Shown piece after piece: positions 53,431 to 62,728 of a DNA stretch of 64,000 nt (the stretch's first letter is position 1; each line of letters starts with the position of its first letter). This DNA comes from Streptomyces pacificus (lineage in GTDB: Bacteria > Actinomycetota > Actinomycetes > Streptomycetales > Streptomycetaceae), in NCBI RefSeq assembly GCF_011766325.1, contig NZ_BLLG01000007.1:62001-126000 (forward strand). The letters are read 5' to 3'. The translations under genes were made by a program, and so were the position numbers. The notes beneath the pieces are model-generated. The model was not told the origin of the DNA, ran no database searches, and saw only the letters and a program-made list of their open reading frames with translations.

Positions 53431-53538
53431 GACGAGATGACGGACGAGATGACGGACGAGATGACGGACGAGATGACGGACGAGATGACGGACGACATGA
53501 CGGACGACATGACGGACGAGATGGCGGACGGGGCGGCG
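53431..53538. repeat. 12-bp tandem repeat GACGAGATGACG x8-9
   Basis: Five perfect GACGAGATGACG units, two GACGACATGACG, one GACGAGATGGCG and a decaying ninth, in strict 12-base phase, within the 526-bp gap 53082-53607. In one plus frame it reads TDEM repeats, but that frame is only open as a shadow of the moaDE gene. No other gene supported in the gap apart from the doubtful small frame at 53233. Confidence 0.93.
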
Positions 53539-53607
53539 GACGGGTCGCCGGAGCGGCCGCCCGGGCCCCCTGGGCCTCTGCCGGCGACCGGCCGGCCCGA
53601 TCCCCGG

Positions 53608-54279
53608 TCAAGGGCGCATCCCCAGCCATTCGGCTCCGTCCGGCGAGGTCTCCCTCTTCCAGATCGGTACCTCCTGCTTGAGCAGTTCGATGCACATACG
53701 GGCGGCGGCGAACGCTTCCGCGCGATGTGGTGCGGACGCGGCCAGTACCACCGCCGCATCGCCGACCTGCAACTCCCCGATCCGGTGCGAGACGGCGACC
53801 CTGGCCCCCCGAGCCGACTGCTCGCAGCGGTCGATGACGGAGTTCAGCGCTCGCAGCGCCATGGCGGAGTACGCCTCGTAGCGCAGTTCGGTCACTTCGT
53901 GGCCCTCGTTCTCGTCGCGTACGGTGCCGACGAAGGCCACCACGGCCCCCTGCCCTGGGCCGGCTACCGCGTCGACCAGGGGGTCGATGCGCAGCGGCTC
54001 GTCCGTCACGACGCAGTAGCGGTCCGATCCTCCGGCGATCGGGGGGATCAGTGCCACGGTGTCCCCCGAACTCAGCACATGCCCGGAGGCGGCGAACTCC
54101 TCGTTCACGGCGATCCTGATGCGCTCCCGGATCGGTACGAACGGCGGGTGGCGTTCGCCGATCCGCTCCACCAGGTCGGCCACGGTGGCGCCGGAGGCGA
54201 GCGAGAAGTGCTCCTCGCGGGCCTGGACGTACATCTCCCGCAGGATGCCGAAGTACAGCACCTGGACGTCGGTTCCCAT
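53608..54279 (-). CDS. moaX: Molybdopterin synthase, MoaD-MoaE fusion (MoaX-like)
   Basis: 223 residues. N-terminal MoaD part 1-80 ([32 protein letters not shown]) retains the Gly-Gly end, now internal. MoaE part about 82-223 ([92 protein letters not shown]). Makes molybdopterin from precursor Z. By analogy with mycobacterial MoaX it needs cleavage after Gly-Gly to free the thiocarboxylatable end. ATG 54279 with GGAGGA 7 bases upstream. Confidence 0.93.
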   Translation of the reverse strand: MGTDVQVLYFGILREMYVQAREEHFSLASGATVADLVERIGERHPPFVPIRERIRIAVNEEFAASGHVLSSGDTVALIPPIAGGSDRYCVVTDEPLRIDPLVDAVAGPGQGAVVAFVGTVRDENEGHEVTELRYEAYSAMALRALNSVIDRCEQSARGARVAVSHRIGELQVGDAAVVLAASAPHRAEAFAAARMCIELLKQEVPIWKRETSPDGAEWLGMRP

Positions 54280-54491
54280 GATCATTCCTCCTGGTTGCCG
54301 CCGGCGGGCCGGCCGGAGCGTGACCACGAACACGGTGCAACGACGGTCTCCCGCACGGTCGTCGGCACGATCACCGGCGCGGTCGTCCGCGCCGCCGGAG
54401 GCATCGGCATCTCCCGGCCGTCCCCCCGGCCGTCCCCCCGGCCGACGCCCGGCCGTTCGGGCGCGTCAGGGCTGCGGAGCCCCCGCGGCGC

Positions 54492-54863
54492 TCATACCGG
54501 TACCTGCAGGGCCGAGTAGGCCGTGTCGATGTCTGCCGCGAGGTCGAAGTCCAGCCCGGTCAACCCGTCCATCTTGTGTGTCCACAGCACCACCGTCACC
54601 TCCCGCTTGTTCTCCCAGGACAGATTGGGGTGGTGGTTGAGCTTCTCCGCGATGTCGGCGATGGCCTCGACGAGGGCCAACGACTGGCGGAACGTCACGC
54701 AGTGGAAGGTCCGGCAGAGGTGCCCTTGCCGGAGTTCCCACTCCGGGACCCGGCCCAGGCGCCGCTGCACCGCCGCGGTGTCCAGGGTGACGGCGCTGCC
54801 CTGGCAGGCACGGTGATCGGTCGGGGGGAAGCCGTCGTCGGTGCGGGACTCGTTCGCGGTCAC
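54492..54863 (-). CDS. Pterin-4a-carbinolamine dehydratase-like protein
   Basis: 123 residues. After a 30-residue hydrophilic start: LGRVPEWELRQGHLCRTFHC, SLALVEAIADIAEKLNHHPN (the HHPN catalytic cluster) and VTVVLWTHKMDGLTGLDFDL, matching the PCD/DCoH family. It lies between moaA and the MoaD-MoaE fusion. Comparative studies have linked PCD-like proteins to molybdenum-cofactor metabolism, which this context supports. GTG 54863, with GGGAGAAC upstream. Confidence 0.9.
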   Translation of the reverse strand: MTANESRTDDGFPPTDHRACQGSAVTLDTAAVQRRLGRVPEWELRQGHLCRTFHCVTFRQSLALVEAIADIAEKLNHHPNLSWENKREVTVVLWTHKMDGLTGLDFDLAADIDTAYSALQVPV

Positions 54864-54922
54864 GGGGTTCTCCCGGGGGACTCGTCGTTGCTCTGTACAG
54901 GTCCGGGCAGGGCGGTCCTCTC

Positions 54923-55981
54923 TCAGCCGCCTCGCGTGTGCATCTCCAGATGCGGGTCGTCGCGCAGGCTGTCCACGGAGACGAACACCCCTCTCTCGCG
55001 CCGGTTCAGCCGGTTCTCCGCGCCCCGGTCCGCTCGCTCGCGCCACACCGTGGCCACCTGGTCCCGCAGTTCCTCGTCGCTCGCCCCCTCCCGCAGGGGT
55101 TCGCGCAGGTTCAGGCCGCTCAGCGAGTACAGGCAGGTGAGCAGGATGCCGTCGGCCGTGAGGCGGGTGCGGTTGCAGCTACGGCAGAAGGGCTGGGTGG
55201 TCGAGGAGACGACGCCGAAGACGGCGCCGTCCGGTAGCGCGTACCGGTCGGCCGGGGCGGGACCGCCCTCGTCCAGGGGGGTGGGCTGGGATCCGTAGTG
55301 CCGCGCGAGCCGGTCGAGGATCTCCAGCCGGGACACGACCTTCGACGCGCTCCAGTGGGTGGCCCCGCCGACGTCCATGTACTCGATGAACCGCACCTCG
55401 GCGGGGACGGCCCGTCCGTACTCGATCAGATCGGCCAGCTCGTCCTCGTTGAAGTCCCGCATCACGACGGTGTCGATCTTCGTGCCGGTGAATCCCGCCT
55501 CGGGGACCGAGCGGATCCCGGCCATCACGGCGCCGTGGGACGAGCGCTGGCTCATGGCCTTGAAGCGCTCGGGGCGCAGGGTGTCGAGGCTCACCGTCAC
55601 CCGGCCCAGCCCCGCTTCCTTCAACGCGCCGGCGTGCTTGCCCAGAAGCACGCCGTTCGTCGTGAGGGCGAGATCCCGCAGGCCTCGGTCGGACCTGGAC
55701 GCCAGGGTCTTGACGATGTCGGGAAGCTCGGGCCGTATCAGGGGCTCGCCTCCGGTCAGGCGCACCTTGTGGACACCCAGCGACATGAACACGTCCGTCA
55801 GACGGCCGATCTCGGAAGTCGACAGCAGATCCCGTCGGGGAAGCCAGGTGTAGTGCTCCTCCGGCATGCAGTACTGGCAGCGCAGATTGCACTGGTCGGT
55901 CACCGACAGCCGGAGGTCACCCAGCGGCCGGTCGAAGAGATCCCGCGGGTGATCGGCAAGATCGGCATTGCCGCCGGCCAT
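54923..55981 (-). CDS. moaA: GTP 3',8-cyclase MoaA
   Basis: First step of molybdenum cofactor synthesis. 352 residues: radical SAM cluster [67 protein letters not shown], second cluster [20 protein letters not shown], and the C-terminal Gly-Gly tail (HTRGG) needed for activity. ATG 55981. Downstream on the same strand are the pterin dehydratase-like gene and the moaD-moaE fusion. Confidence 0.95.
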   Translation of the reverse strand: MAGGNADLADHPRDLFDRPLGDLRLSVTDQCNLRCQYCMPEEHYTWLPRRDLLSTSEIGRLTDVFMSLGVHKVRLTGGEPLIRPELPDIVKTLASRSDRGLRDLALTTNGVLLGKHAGALKEAGLGRVTVSLDTLRPERFKAMSQRSSHGAVMAGIRSVPEAGFTGTKIDTVVMRDFNEDELADLIEYGRAVPAEVRFIEYMDVGGATHWSASKVVSRLEILDRLARHYGSQPTPLDEGGPAPADRYALPDGAVFGVVSSTTQPFCRSCNRTRLTADGILLTCLYSLSGLNLREPLREGASDEELRDQVATVWRERADRGAENRLNRRERGVFVSVDSLRDDPHLEMHTRGG

Positions 55982-55986
55982 GGGTA

Positions 55987-56223
55987 TCAGCCCCCGGTGT
56001 CAGGCGGTGCGCAGAGTGCGGTACCGGTTCGATGTGCCGGTGGGGAAGCGGACGGGGCGAGCGGTCCCCCGTGGCTGAAGGCCGATGACGCGGGCGATGG
56101 TCCCGGGGAAACGGCCGGGTGGGCCCCCTCCCGGCAGCCGACGCGGCCCGAGGTCCCGGCGGACAGCCGGGCCTCGGCGGCCCGGCGGCTGTGCAGCGGG
56201 TTCGTGACCCGGTATGAGGTCAT
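55987..56223 (-). CDS. Possible 78-residue leader ORF upstream of moaA
   Basis: ATG 56223 has a strong Shine-Dalgarno (AGGAAGGG, 6 bases away) and an AT-rich promoter-like region behind it (56240-56275). The product starts [20 protein letters not shown] and becomes Pro/Ser/Ala-rich without recognised family. Its stop lies 5 bases before the moaA ATG, so it may couple translation, or may be the wreck of a longer gene. The rest of the 55982-56449 gap holds the divergent promoters. Confidence 0.4.
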   Translation of the reverse strand: MTSYRVTNPLHSRRAAEARLSAGTSGRVGCREGAHPAVSPGPSPASSAFSHGGPLAPSASPPAHRTGTALCAPPDTGG

Positions 56224-56449
56224 GGTCAACCCTTCCTGCTGCTTTATGGCTTTGTGGATCTATTTTAGGCTGCGATAAGCCTCGCGCACCTCGCGCACCT
56301 CGCGCACCCCGCGGGGCAGGGCCGGGGGAGCCTCGTGCCGAGCGTGGCCGAGCCCGCCGGCGGTGTCGAACTCGCATGGCACCGCATGTGGGCCGCGGAT
56401 ACGCTGGCGAGAATGAGCTGATATTTCCGATCTCACGGAAAGGTCCGCT

Positions 56450-56962
56450 ATGGCTGAGAACCCTGCCGACTCACGGGGGCGGCGCACCGTGGAGGTCGCT
56501 CTGGTCCACGCGGGCCGCACCAAGATCCGGTACCCGGCTGAACTGCTCGACGACGACGGGGCGCGGATCACGGTCCAGGCGACCTGGGCGGCTTCGCACG
56601 TGAGGGATCTCGGCTTCGTCCGCTTCGAACCGGGTGACTCCTTCGTGGAGCGCTACTGGCGCGACCGCTGGCATGCGGTCAAGGAGGTGCGCGCGGGGGA
56701 CGGCGCTCTGAAGGGCTGGTATGCCAACGTCACCCGGCCGAGCACCCTCGACGACGGTGAACTCCGCGTCGAGGAGATGGGGCTGAACCTGTGGGTGTCC
56801 GCGGACACGGCCACTGTGCTGCGGCTGGACGAGGAGACGTTCGCTTCGGGCGGTCTGCGCGGGCGTGATCCCGACTCGGCGAGCAGGGCCGAGGCCGCTC
56901 TGGACGAACTCGAGCACATGGCGAAGGAGGGGCGGTGGGGCGAGTTGGTCCGAGTTCGGTGA
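56450..56962 (+). CDS. DUF402 protein
   Basis: 170 residues. VEVALVHAGRTKIRYPAELL, DLGFVRFEPGDSFVERYWRD, RWHAVKEVRAGDGALKGWYA, NVTRPSTLDDGELRVEEMGL, NLWVSADTATVLRLDEE, a DUF402 core. Related proteins (FomD, NTDP) are metal-dependent nucleoside phosphate hydrolases, so a phosphatase on a nucleotide conjugate is plausible. GGAAAGG precedes ATG 56450. Confidence 0.87.
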   Translation: MAENPADSRGRRTVEVALVHAGRTKIRYPAELLDDDGARITVQATWAASHVRDLGFVRFEPGDSFVERYWRDRWHAVKEVRAGDGALKGWYANVTRPSTLDDGELRVEEMGLNLWVSADTATVLRLDEETFASGGLRGRDPDSASRAEAALDELEHMAKEGRWGELVRVR

Positions 56963-57033
56963 CAGCGGGAGCCGAGAGGCAGCCGTGACCTGCTCCGCCG
57001 CCGCTCCGCGGCCGGCCCCGCCGGGAGGCACCC

Positions 57034-58566
57034 GTGCGGGGCGGCCGTGATCGGGCCCTGATGCGCGTGCTCCGGCCGTGGAACGGGGCCGGCGGGGGCG
57101 CGGGGGACCCGGTGGGTCCGAGCCGGACCGCGTCGCGCGTCTCCCTCGCGATCCTGGTCGCGACCCAGTTCTATGTGATGCTCACCGGCACGGTCGTCAA
57201 CATCACGCTGCCCGTCATGGGCGAGGACCTGGGGCTCGCTCCGACCCTTCTGCCCCAGGTGGTCGGTGCGTACGTCCTGGCCACCGCGGCGCTCCTGCTG
57301 CCGGCAGGTCGCGCCGCCGACCGCTTCGGGCGCCGCCGCCTGCTGCTGGTCGGCCTCGCGGTGTCGTCGTTCGCTTCCTGCCTGGTCGCCCTCTCCGGCG
57401 ACGCCACGACGCTGATCGCGGCACGGGCGTTCCAGGGCGCCGGGATCGCCCTGGTGCAGGCCGCCCTGCTCGCCCTGTTCCTGTTGCGCGCCCCGGAGGG
57501 CGAGCGCGCCAGGCCCCTCGGCCTCTGGGGCATGGCGACCTTGGCCGGGGGCGGCGTCGGGGTCCTCTTCAGCGGACTGCTCACCGAAGTCGCCGGGTGG
57601 CGGTACGTGTTCTTCGCCATCGCCGCGTTCGCGGCACTGCTGGCGCCGCTGTGCGCCGTCACCGCCCCGTCGGACGGGGTCACTGGTGACAGGGTGCCCC
57701 GCCGCGACCTTGTGAGCCTCGTCGTGTTGGCGTCCGGACTGGTCCTGCTGGCCTTCGGTACGGCCGAGGCGGGGCGCTGGGGGTCTCGCCCCCAGGCACT
57801 GGTCCCGGCCGGTGGTGGACTCGCCCTTCTCGCACTCCTGATCGCGCTCGAGCGAGGCCGGCCGAACCCGCTGATTCCGCTGCGGGTCTTCGCCGGCGCT
57901 TCCGTGCGTGCGGCCCAGGTCGGCGTGGCGGTCCTCGGGATGGCGGCCACCGGAATGTTCTTCCTGCTGCCCCTCTACCAGCAGCGGGTTCTCGGCGACA
58001 GCCCTGGAACGGCCGCGCTGTGGCAGGTCCCTCTCACCGTGGCGTCAAGCCTGGGGTCCGTGTTCGCCGCCCGTCTCGGCCGTCGGCTCGGATCCCGAAC
58101 GGCCCTGGCGCTCGGCCAGACGGTACTGGCCGCCGGACTGCTGTGGATGGGCCGGCTGAAGGGGGAGCGCAGCTTCGGGGAGGAGGCCCTGCTTCCGTCG
58201 CTGCTGATGGGCGCGGGGCTGGGGGTGGCGCTCGTCCACATGGTCAAGGCCGCCACGGCGGGTGCCGACCAGCAGAACGCCGGTGTGGCGAGCGGACTGA
58301 CCACCACCGTGAAGAAGTGCGGGGGCGTGTTCGGTCTCACCGCGCTCGGCAGCCTCGCGGCGGCGGTGACGGAAACGGCGGATCCCGGTCTGTCACAGGT
58401 GCGGGCGCTGCAGGAGGGGTACGCCGCGGCGTTCACCTTGCTGGGTGCGCTCGTCGCCGCTACGGCGCTGCTGGTTCCGCTGGCCCCGCTGCTGGGCCGG
58501 ATCGCTTCTCGGCGGTCCCAGCGGGGCACGACGGCGGACAGCGCCCCACCCCGCACCGCACGCTGA
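57034..58566 (+). CDS. MFS transporter, DHA2-type drug:H+ antiporter
   Basis: 510 residues, about 14 membrane helices. First helix LAILVATQFYVMLTGTVVNI, followed by LPVMGEDLGL, motif A GRAADRFGRRRLLLVGLAVS, and ARAFQGAGIALVQAALLALF (motif B-like). Late helices include GMAATGMFFLLPLYQ. Resembles DHA2 multidrug pumps. GTG 57034 is chosen because GGGAGG ends five bases upstream; ATG 57061 is the alternative. No regulator adjacent. Confidence 0.92.
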   Translation: MRGGRDRALMRVLRPWNGAGGGAGDPVGPSRTASRVSLAILVATQFYVMLTGTVVNITLPVMGEDLGLAPTLLPQVVGAYVLATAALLLPAGRAADRFGRRRLLLVGLAVSSFASCLVALSGDATTLIAARAFQGAGIALVQAALLALFLLRAPEGERARPLGLWGMATLAGGGVGVLFSGLLTEVAGWRYVFFAIAAFAALLAPLCAVTAPSDGVTGDRVPRRDLVSLVVLASGLVLLAFGTAEAGRWGSRPQALVPAGGGLALLALLIALERGRPNPLIPLRVFAGASVRAAQVGVAVLGMAATGMFFLLPLYQQRVLGDSPGTAALWQVPLTVASSLGSVFAARLGRRLGSRTALALGQTVLAAGLLWMGRLKGERSFGEEALLPSLLMGAGLGVALVHMVKAATAGADQQNAGVASGLTTTVKKCGGVFGLTALGSLAAAVTETADPGLSQVRALQEGYAAAFTLLGALVAATALLVPLAPLLGRIASRRSQRGTTADSAPPRTAR

Positions 58567-58711
58567 AACCGCTCGCCGGCCTCCCCCGTCCGCCGGGCCG
58601 GGAGCAGGGCCTGACGCCGGCCGGGTACGCGTCGCCCGTCCGCCGGCCGAGCAGGACCCGCCGACCGTCCGTCTCCCGCCTGCCGGCCCAGCATGCACCC
58701 GCTGAACGAGT

Positions 58712-59140
58712 TCAAGCCGGCGGGCCGGACATGGCCCCGGCAGCGGTCGTCCGCCGGCGGTCGAGCCTGTCCAGGACGAGGTCGCGCAGCAGCTCGTACT
58801 CCTCACGGAGCCTGCGCAATTCGGTCACGGGAGGGCGTGGAATCACGACGCCTTCGGTGACGATCTCCTCCGGCCCGAACTGCTCGCGGGTGAGGTCTAT
58901 CTCGATGCCCTGGCCCAGGCGGTTCCACCAGTGGTAATCCACACGCTCTCCAGCGACGTGGACCTCCCCCCGGAGCAGATCGCCGCCGAGCAGATCGTGG
59001 AGCACCAGGGCGGTCACCCCGCACTGGTCCCGGGCGGGATTGTCCTCGGTCCAGCGGGCTCGGAACTCGGGAGTGGACCTCTCGGCACTCCAACTGCTGC
59101 GAACGGCACGTTCGATGTCGGTGAGAAGCAGTGGTGTCAT
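58712..59140 (-). CDS. YunG-like protein
   Basis: 142 residues. LLLTDIERAVRSSWSAERST, NPARDQCGVTALVLHDLLGG (conserved Cys within the RDQCGVTA segment), EVHVAGERVDYHWWNRLGQG, IEIDLTREQF. Matches the YunG/YunG-like family, small proteins with a papain-like Cys...His...Asp pattern (Cys in QCGVTA, His in DYHWWN, Asp in IDLTREQF). Function unknown. ATG 59140. Confidence 0.82.
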   Translation of the reverse strand: MTPLLLTDIERAVRSSWSAERSTPEFRARWTEDNPARDQCGVTALVLHDLLGGDLLRGEVHVAGERVDYHWWNRLGQGIEIDLTREQFGPEEIVTEGVVIPRPPVTELRRLREEYELLRDLVLDRLDRRRTTAAGAMSGPPA

Positions 59141-59410
59141 GCCGGCGATCCTGCCAGGGGGCACTGACATCAGCCGGACGCCGGTGGTGAGAAGGGGCCG
59201 CCTACGGCGCCGGCGGTCATCGGCGGGCAAGCCCGGCCGCGCCGCGCCGCGATAGGCTTGCCGATACCGGGACCGCGACGGAACCGGGACGCCGAGACCA
59301 CGACGCCAGGAGGTGAGACCCATTACCGCTGCCGCAGGACCGGGTGCTCGCCTCCGTGTCACCGAGGGTGTGTGAGGGAGCCCCGTTCGGAACCTCCGAA
59401 AGGCTCTCCC

Positions 59411-60331
59411 TTGTCGTTCTCCTTCGATGATCCCGCCGCATCTCGCTCCGCATCTCCTCCTCCTTCTCCTCTTTCTTCTCCTCCGTCCCTCCCTTCCCTC
59501 TCTTCAGTCTCTTCCCTCTCTTCCCTCCCTGCTTCCCGTTCTCTTCCCCTCGCCGCCGACATCGCCGCCGTCGTCGGCAGACTGCGCGCCGCGGGCTGTG
59601 TCTTCGCCGAGGACGAGGCCGGACTGCTGCTGTCCGCCGCCCGGACGCCCGCCGAACTCGCCGCCCTGGTGGAGCGGCGGGCCTGCGGCCATCCCCTGGA
59701 ACACGTCCTCGGCTGGGCGGAGTTCTGCGGACTGCGGGTCGCCGTGGAGCCGGGGGTGTTCGTGCCCCGGCGGCGGACGGAGTTCCTCGTGCGCCAGGCG
59801 GTCCGCACCCGGCCGGACGCCGAAGTGGTCGTCGATCTGTGCTGCGGTTCGGGCGCCGTCGGGGCGGCGCTGGCAGCCTCGTTGCCCGGCTGCGGGGTCG
59901 AGCTGTACGCATCCGACATCGAGCCCGCCGCGGTGCGGTGCGCCCTGCGTAATCTGCCGGAAGGCGCAAGGGTTTTCGAGGGCGACCTGTTCGAGCCGCT
60001 GCCGGAGGTACTGCGCGGGCGCGTCGACATCCTCGCCGCGAACGTTCCGTACGTGCCGACCGGGGAAGTCGCTCTGCTGCCGGCCGAGGCCCGGGAGCAC
60101 GAGCCGCTCGTCGCGCTCGACGGCGGCAGGGACGGACTCGACGTGCTGCGGCGGGTGACGGCGGAGGCGGGGGAGTGGCTGGCGCCGGGCGGGATCCTGC
60201 TGTTCGAGACGAGTGAGCGCCAGACCGCCGGTGCGCTGTCGGCGGTCGCGGACGGTGGACTCGCGCCGGGGGCGGACAGGTGCGACGAGCGGTATGCGAC
60301 CGTCGTCGTGGGGACGAGGACCACCCGCTGA
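59411..60331 (+). CDS. PrmC/HemK-related protein N5-glutamine methyltransferase
   Basis: 306 residues if started at TTG 59411. The N-terminal 45 residues are Ser/Pro/Leu low complexity coded by a pyrimidine tract. The family part follows: RLRAAGCVFAEDEAGLLLSA, HPLEHVLGWAEFCGLRVAVE, PGVFVPRRRTEFLVRQAV, SAM motif VVDLCCGSGAVGAALAASL, then AANVPYVPTGEVALLP, where the usual NPPY is NVPY. PrmC-related group distinct from the release-factor methylase; target unknown. The start is uncertain and could lie near 59540. Confidence 0.82.
   Translation: MSFSFDDPAASRSASPPPSPLSSPPSLPSLSSVSSLSSLPASRSLPLAADIAAVVGRLRAAGCVFAEDEAGLLLSAARTPAELAALVERRACGHPLEHVLGWAEFCGLRVAVEPGVFVPRRRTEFLVRQAVRTRPDAEVVVDLCCGSGAVGAALAASLPGCGVELYASDIEPAAVRCALRNLPEGARVFEGDLFEPLPEVLRGRVDILAANVPYVPTGEVALLPAEAREHEPLVALDGGRDGLDVLRRVTAEAGEWLAPGGILLFETSERQTAGALSAVADGGLAPGADRCDERYATVVVGTRTTR
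59453..59550 (+). repeat. 98-base polypyrimidine tract
   Basis: Only five purines in 98 bases, made of CTC, TTC and CCT runs. It encodes the Ser/Pro/Leu-rich N-terminus of the methyltransferase gene or lies in its leader. Mirror-like CTT/CCT composition could form triplex (H-)DNA. Confidence 0.95.
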
Positions 60332-60580
60332 GGCCGGCCGCGCTCGGGGGATGGTTGCGCTGGTGAGCCTGTGCCTTGCTGCGGGGGCAGGAGAAGGGCG
60401 AGGCGGGTCGGCCGGGCCGGCCGGGGCGTGCCCGGGCGCCGACGGCGGGCCGCTTCTCATGCCGGTCTCATCGGGGCCTCAACTCGCCCTCACACCGCCT
60501 CCATGGCTTTCGCGCCATGTTCTTTGCGGGGAGCGGACCGGCCCGGTACGGAGGAAGGGGATGCGCCGCCGGCCGCCGGG

Positions 60581-61507
60581 TCAGCGGCGGAGCGCCTCGC
60601 GGAGGTGACCGCCTGCGTGCTTCAGGAGGTCCGCGGCCGTCGCGGCGTCGACGTCGGCGAGGAGCATCAGGATCGCCGTCTTCACCTCGCCGTCCGCCGC
60701 TGTCAGGGAGTTCTCGACGGCCTCGTCCGGGGCGCCGGTCGCCAGCGCCACGATCCGGCGCGACCGGGCGCGGAGCTTCTCGTTCGAGGCGCGCACGTCC
60801 ACCATCAGGTTCCCGTAGGTCTTGCCCAGGCGGATCATGGTGATGGTCGAGATCATGTTGAGGACCAGCTTCTGGGCGGTGCCCGCCTTCAGCCGGGTCG
60901 ATCCGGTGAGGAGTTCGGGACCGACGACCACCTCGATGCCGTGCTCGGCGGCCGCGGCCAGCGCGCTGCCCGCGTTGCAGGAGAGGCCGACGGTGAGCGC
61001 GCCGACCGCACGGGCGTGCTCGACGGCGCCGATCGCGTAGGGGGTTCGGCCCGAGGCGGAGATGCCGACCACGCTGTCGAGCGCGGTCAGGGTGAGACCG
61101 TCCAGATCGGCGGCGGCCAGCTCCCTGGAGTCCTCCGCGCCCTCCACGGCCTCCACCATCGCCGGCGGACCGCCCGCGATCAGGCCGACGACCTCGTCCG
61201 GGCCGGTGCTGAACGTCGGCGGGCACTCGCTCGCGTCCAGGACGCCGAGGCGGCCCGCGGTACCCGCGCCCGCGTACACCAGCCGCCCCCCTCGGGCCAT
61301 GCGCCCGGCGATCGCGTCGATCGCGGCGGCGATCCCCGGAAGCTGTGCGGCCACGGCGTCGGGGACGGTCCGGTCCTCGCCGTTCATGACGCGGGCGATC
61401 TCGGCGGTCGGGAGCCGGTCGATGCCGGCCAGCTCGGGGCGGAACGCCTCGGTCGTGAGGTTGTCCAGCTGTGCGCGCAGTTCGGCCGGTCCAGGGGCGG
61501 AGGTCAT
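60581..61507 (-). CDS. murQ: N-acetylmuramic acid 6-phosphate etherase
   Basis: Splits MurNAc-6-P into GlcNAc-6-P and lactate in cell-wall recycling. 308 residues with SIS domain: [89 protein letters not shown], and [20 protein letters not shown]. Its product feeds the nagA route at 38.7-40.8 kb. It follows the regulator on the same strand with GGGAGAG upstream of ATG 61507. Confidence 0.96.
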   Translation of the reverse strand: MTSAPGPAELRAQLDNLTTEAFRPELAGIDRLPTAEIARVMNGEDRTVPDAVAAQLPGIAAAIDAIAGRMARGGRLVYAGAGTAGRLGVLDASECPPTFSTGPDEVVGLIAGGPPAMVEAVEGAEDSRELAAADLDGLTLTALDSVVGISASGRTPYAIGAVEHARAVGALTVGLSCNAGSALAAAAEHGIEVVVGPELLTGSTRLKAGTAQKLVLNMISTITMIRLGKTYGNLMVDVRASNEKLRARSRRIVALATGAPDEAVENSLTAADGEVKTAILMLLADVDAATAADLLKHAGGHLREALRR

Positions 61508-61528
61508 GGGGCGGCTCTCCCGGGAGGT

Positions 61529-62722
61529 TCAGCGGGTGCGGGGGGTGCGGCGGTGGGCGAGGGCCTCGTACGAAGCGGCGAGGGCCGGCGCCGCCGTCTC
61601 GTAGGTGCGCTGCATGACGCCGATGAACAGGCAGTCGACGACCAGGAGCTGGCCCGTCCGCGAGGACATGGCGGCCGGGCGCAGGTCGGTCTCGCGTGCG
61701 GTGGAGGTCGTCAGCACGTGGTCTGCGTACTGGGACACCGGCCCGTCCGGCCGTCCGGTGATCGCGACGGTCGTCGCTCCGCGGCCGAACGCGACGCGCA
61801 GCGGTTCGATGACGTCGCCGGTCGACCCGGAGTGGCTGATCGCCACGGCCGCGTCGCCGGAGTGGAGCTGGACCGCGTTGGTGACCGCGAGATGGGGGTC
61901 GCCGTGCGCGTGGGCGACCAGCCCGATGCGCAGGAGCTTCTGGGCGAGGTCCTGGGCGACCAGGCCGGACGCTCCCACGCCGTAGACGTCGATACGGCCC
62001 GCGCCGGCGAGGGCCGCGACGGCGGCACCGAGCTGGACGGTGTCCAGGCCCGCGGCGGTGTCCGCCAGGGTCTGCTGCTCGTCGTGGGCGAGCTTCGTCA
62101 CGACGTCGGCTATCGGGTCGTCCACCGCGATGTCCGCGGTGACCGCCGGTGCGCGGCCCGACTGCTGGTGTACGGCGAGGCCGGCGAGTGCCAGACGCAG
62201 ATCGCGGTAGCCGGGGTAGCCGAGCAGCCGCGCGGTCCTGACGACCGTGGCCTCGCTGGTGCCGGTCAGCCTGGCGAGGCCGGTGACCGTGAGCGCCGCG
62301 CAGCCGGCCGGGTCGCCGGCGACGGCTTCGGCGACCCGCTGCATGGAGCGGGTCATGGACGGGGCGAGCGTGCGGACCTTCGAGGCGAGAGCAGCGGGTA
62401 CGGGCGGGGCTCCGCCTCCGCCGGTTCCGGGACCTCCCGTCGCTGTGCCGCCGGCGGGCTGCGCGGCCGTCCCCGAGGTGCTGGACGGGGTGGGGTGGTC
62501 GGACCGTGCGGAGGTGCTGGACGGGGTGGGGTGGTCGGACCGTGCGGAGGTGCTGGACGGGGTGGGGTGGTCGGACCGTGCGGAGGTGCTGGACGGGGTG
62601 GGGTGGTCGGACCGTGTGGAGGTGCCGGACCGGCCCGTGGCGCCTGACCCGCCCGGAGCGGTCGAGCCGGGGCGGGTGCCGGCCTCCCGGGCGTTGAAAA
62701 AATTCTTCATCTCATTGCTCAC
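61529..62722 (-). CDS. RpiR/MurR-family transcriptional regulator
   Basis: 397 residues. N-terminal extension of about 110 residues with four 12-residue STSARSDHPTPS repeats. Then the HTH_6 domain (VRTLAPSMTRSMQRVAEAVA, LTGTSEATVVRTARLLGYPG) and the SIS sugar-phosphate domain (VYGVGASGLVAQDLAQKLLR, AVAISHSGSTGDVIEPL). Probably senses MurNAc-6-P or GlcNAc-6-P and controls murQ, which starts 21 bases downstream. GTG 62722 is set by the promoter: the TATCTT -10 lies six bases upstream, so the mRNA would be leaderless. Confidence 0.92.
   Translation of the reverse strand: MSNEMKNFFNAREAGTRPGSTAPGGSGATGRSGTSTRSDHPTPSSTSARSDHPTPSSTSARSDHPTPSSTSARSDHPTPSSTSGTAAQPAGGTATGGPGTGGGGAPPVPAALASKVRTLAPSMTRSMQRVAEAVAGDPAGCAALTVTGLARLTGTSEATVVRTARLLGYPGYRDLRLALAGLAVHQQSGRAPAVTADIAVDDPIADVVTKLAHDEQQTLADTAAGLDTVQLGAAVAALAGAGRIDVYGVGASGLVAQDLAQKLLRIGLVAHAHGDPHLAVTNAVQLHSGDAAVAISHSGSTGDVIEPLRVAFGRGATTVAITGRPDGPVSQYADHVLTTSTARETDLRPAAMSSRTGQLLVVDCLFIGVMQRTYETAAPALAASYEALAHRRTPRTR
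62475..62618 (-). repeat. 36-bp in-frame tandem repeat x4
   Basis: Four 36-base units (plus strand GAGGTGCTGGACGGGGTG, then GGGTGGTCGGACCGTGCG); the first three are identical and the fourth has small changes at its end. They encode 12-residue STSARSDHPTPS repeats in the linker of the RpiR-type regulator. Confidence 0.95.
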
Positions 62723-62728
62723 ATATGA

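Noticed and set aside
53383..54519. Plus-strand frame with TDEM repeats (378 codons)
   Set aside because: Only open because it is antisense to the moaD-moaE fusion; the repeat part is short and lacks a convincing start.
60371..62647. 758-codon plus-strand frame
   Set aside because: Shadow opposite murQ and the RpiR-type regulator; no recognisable domain.
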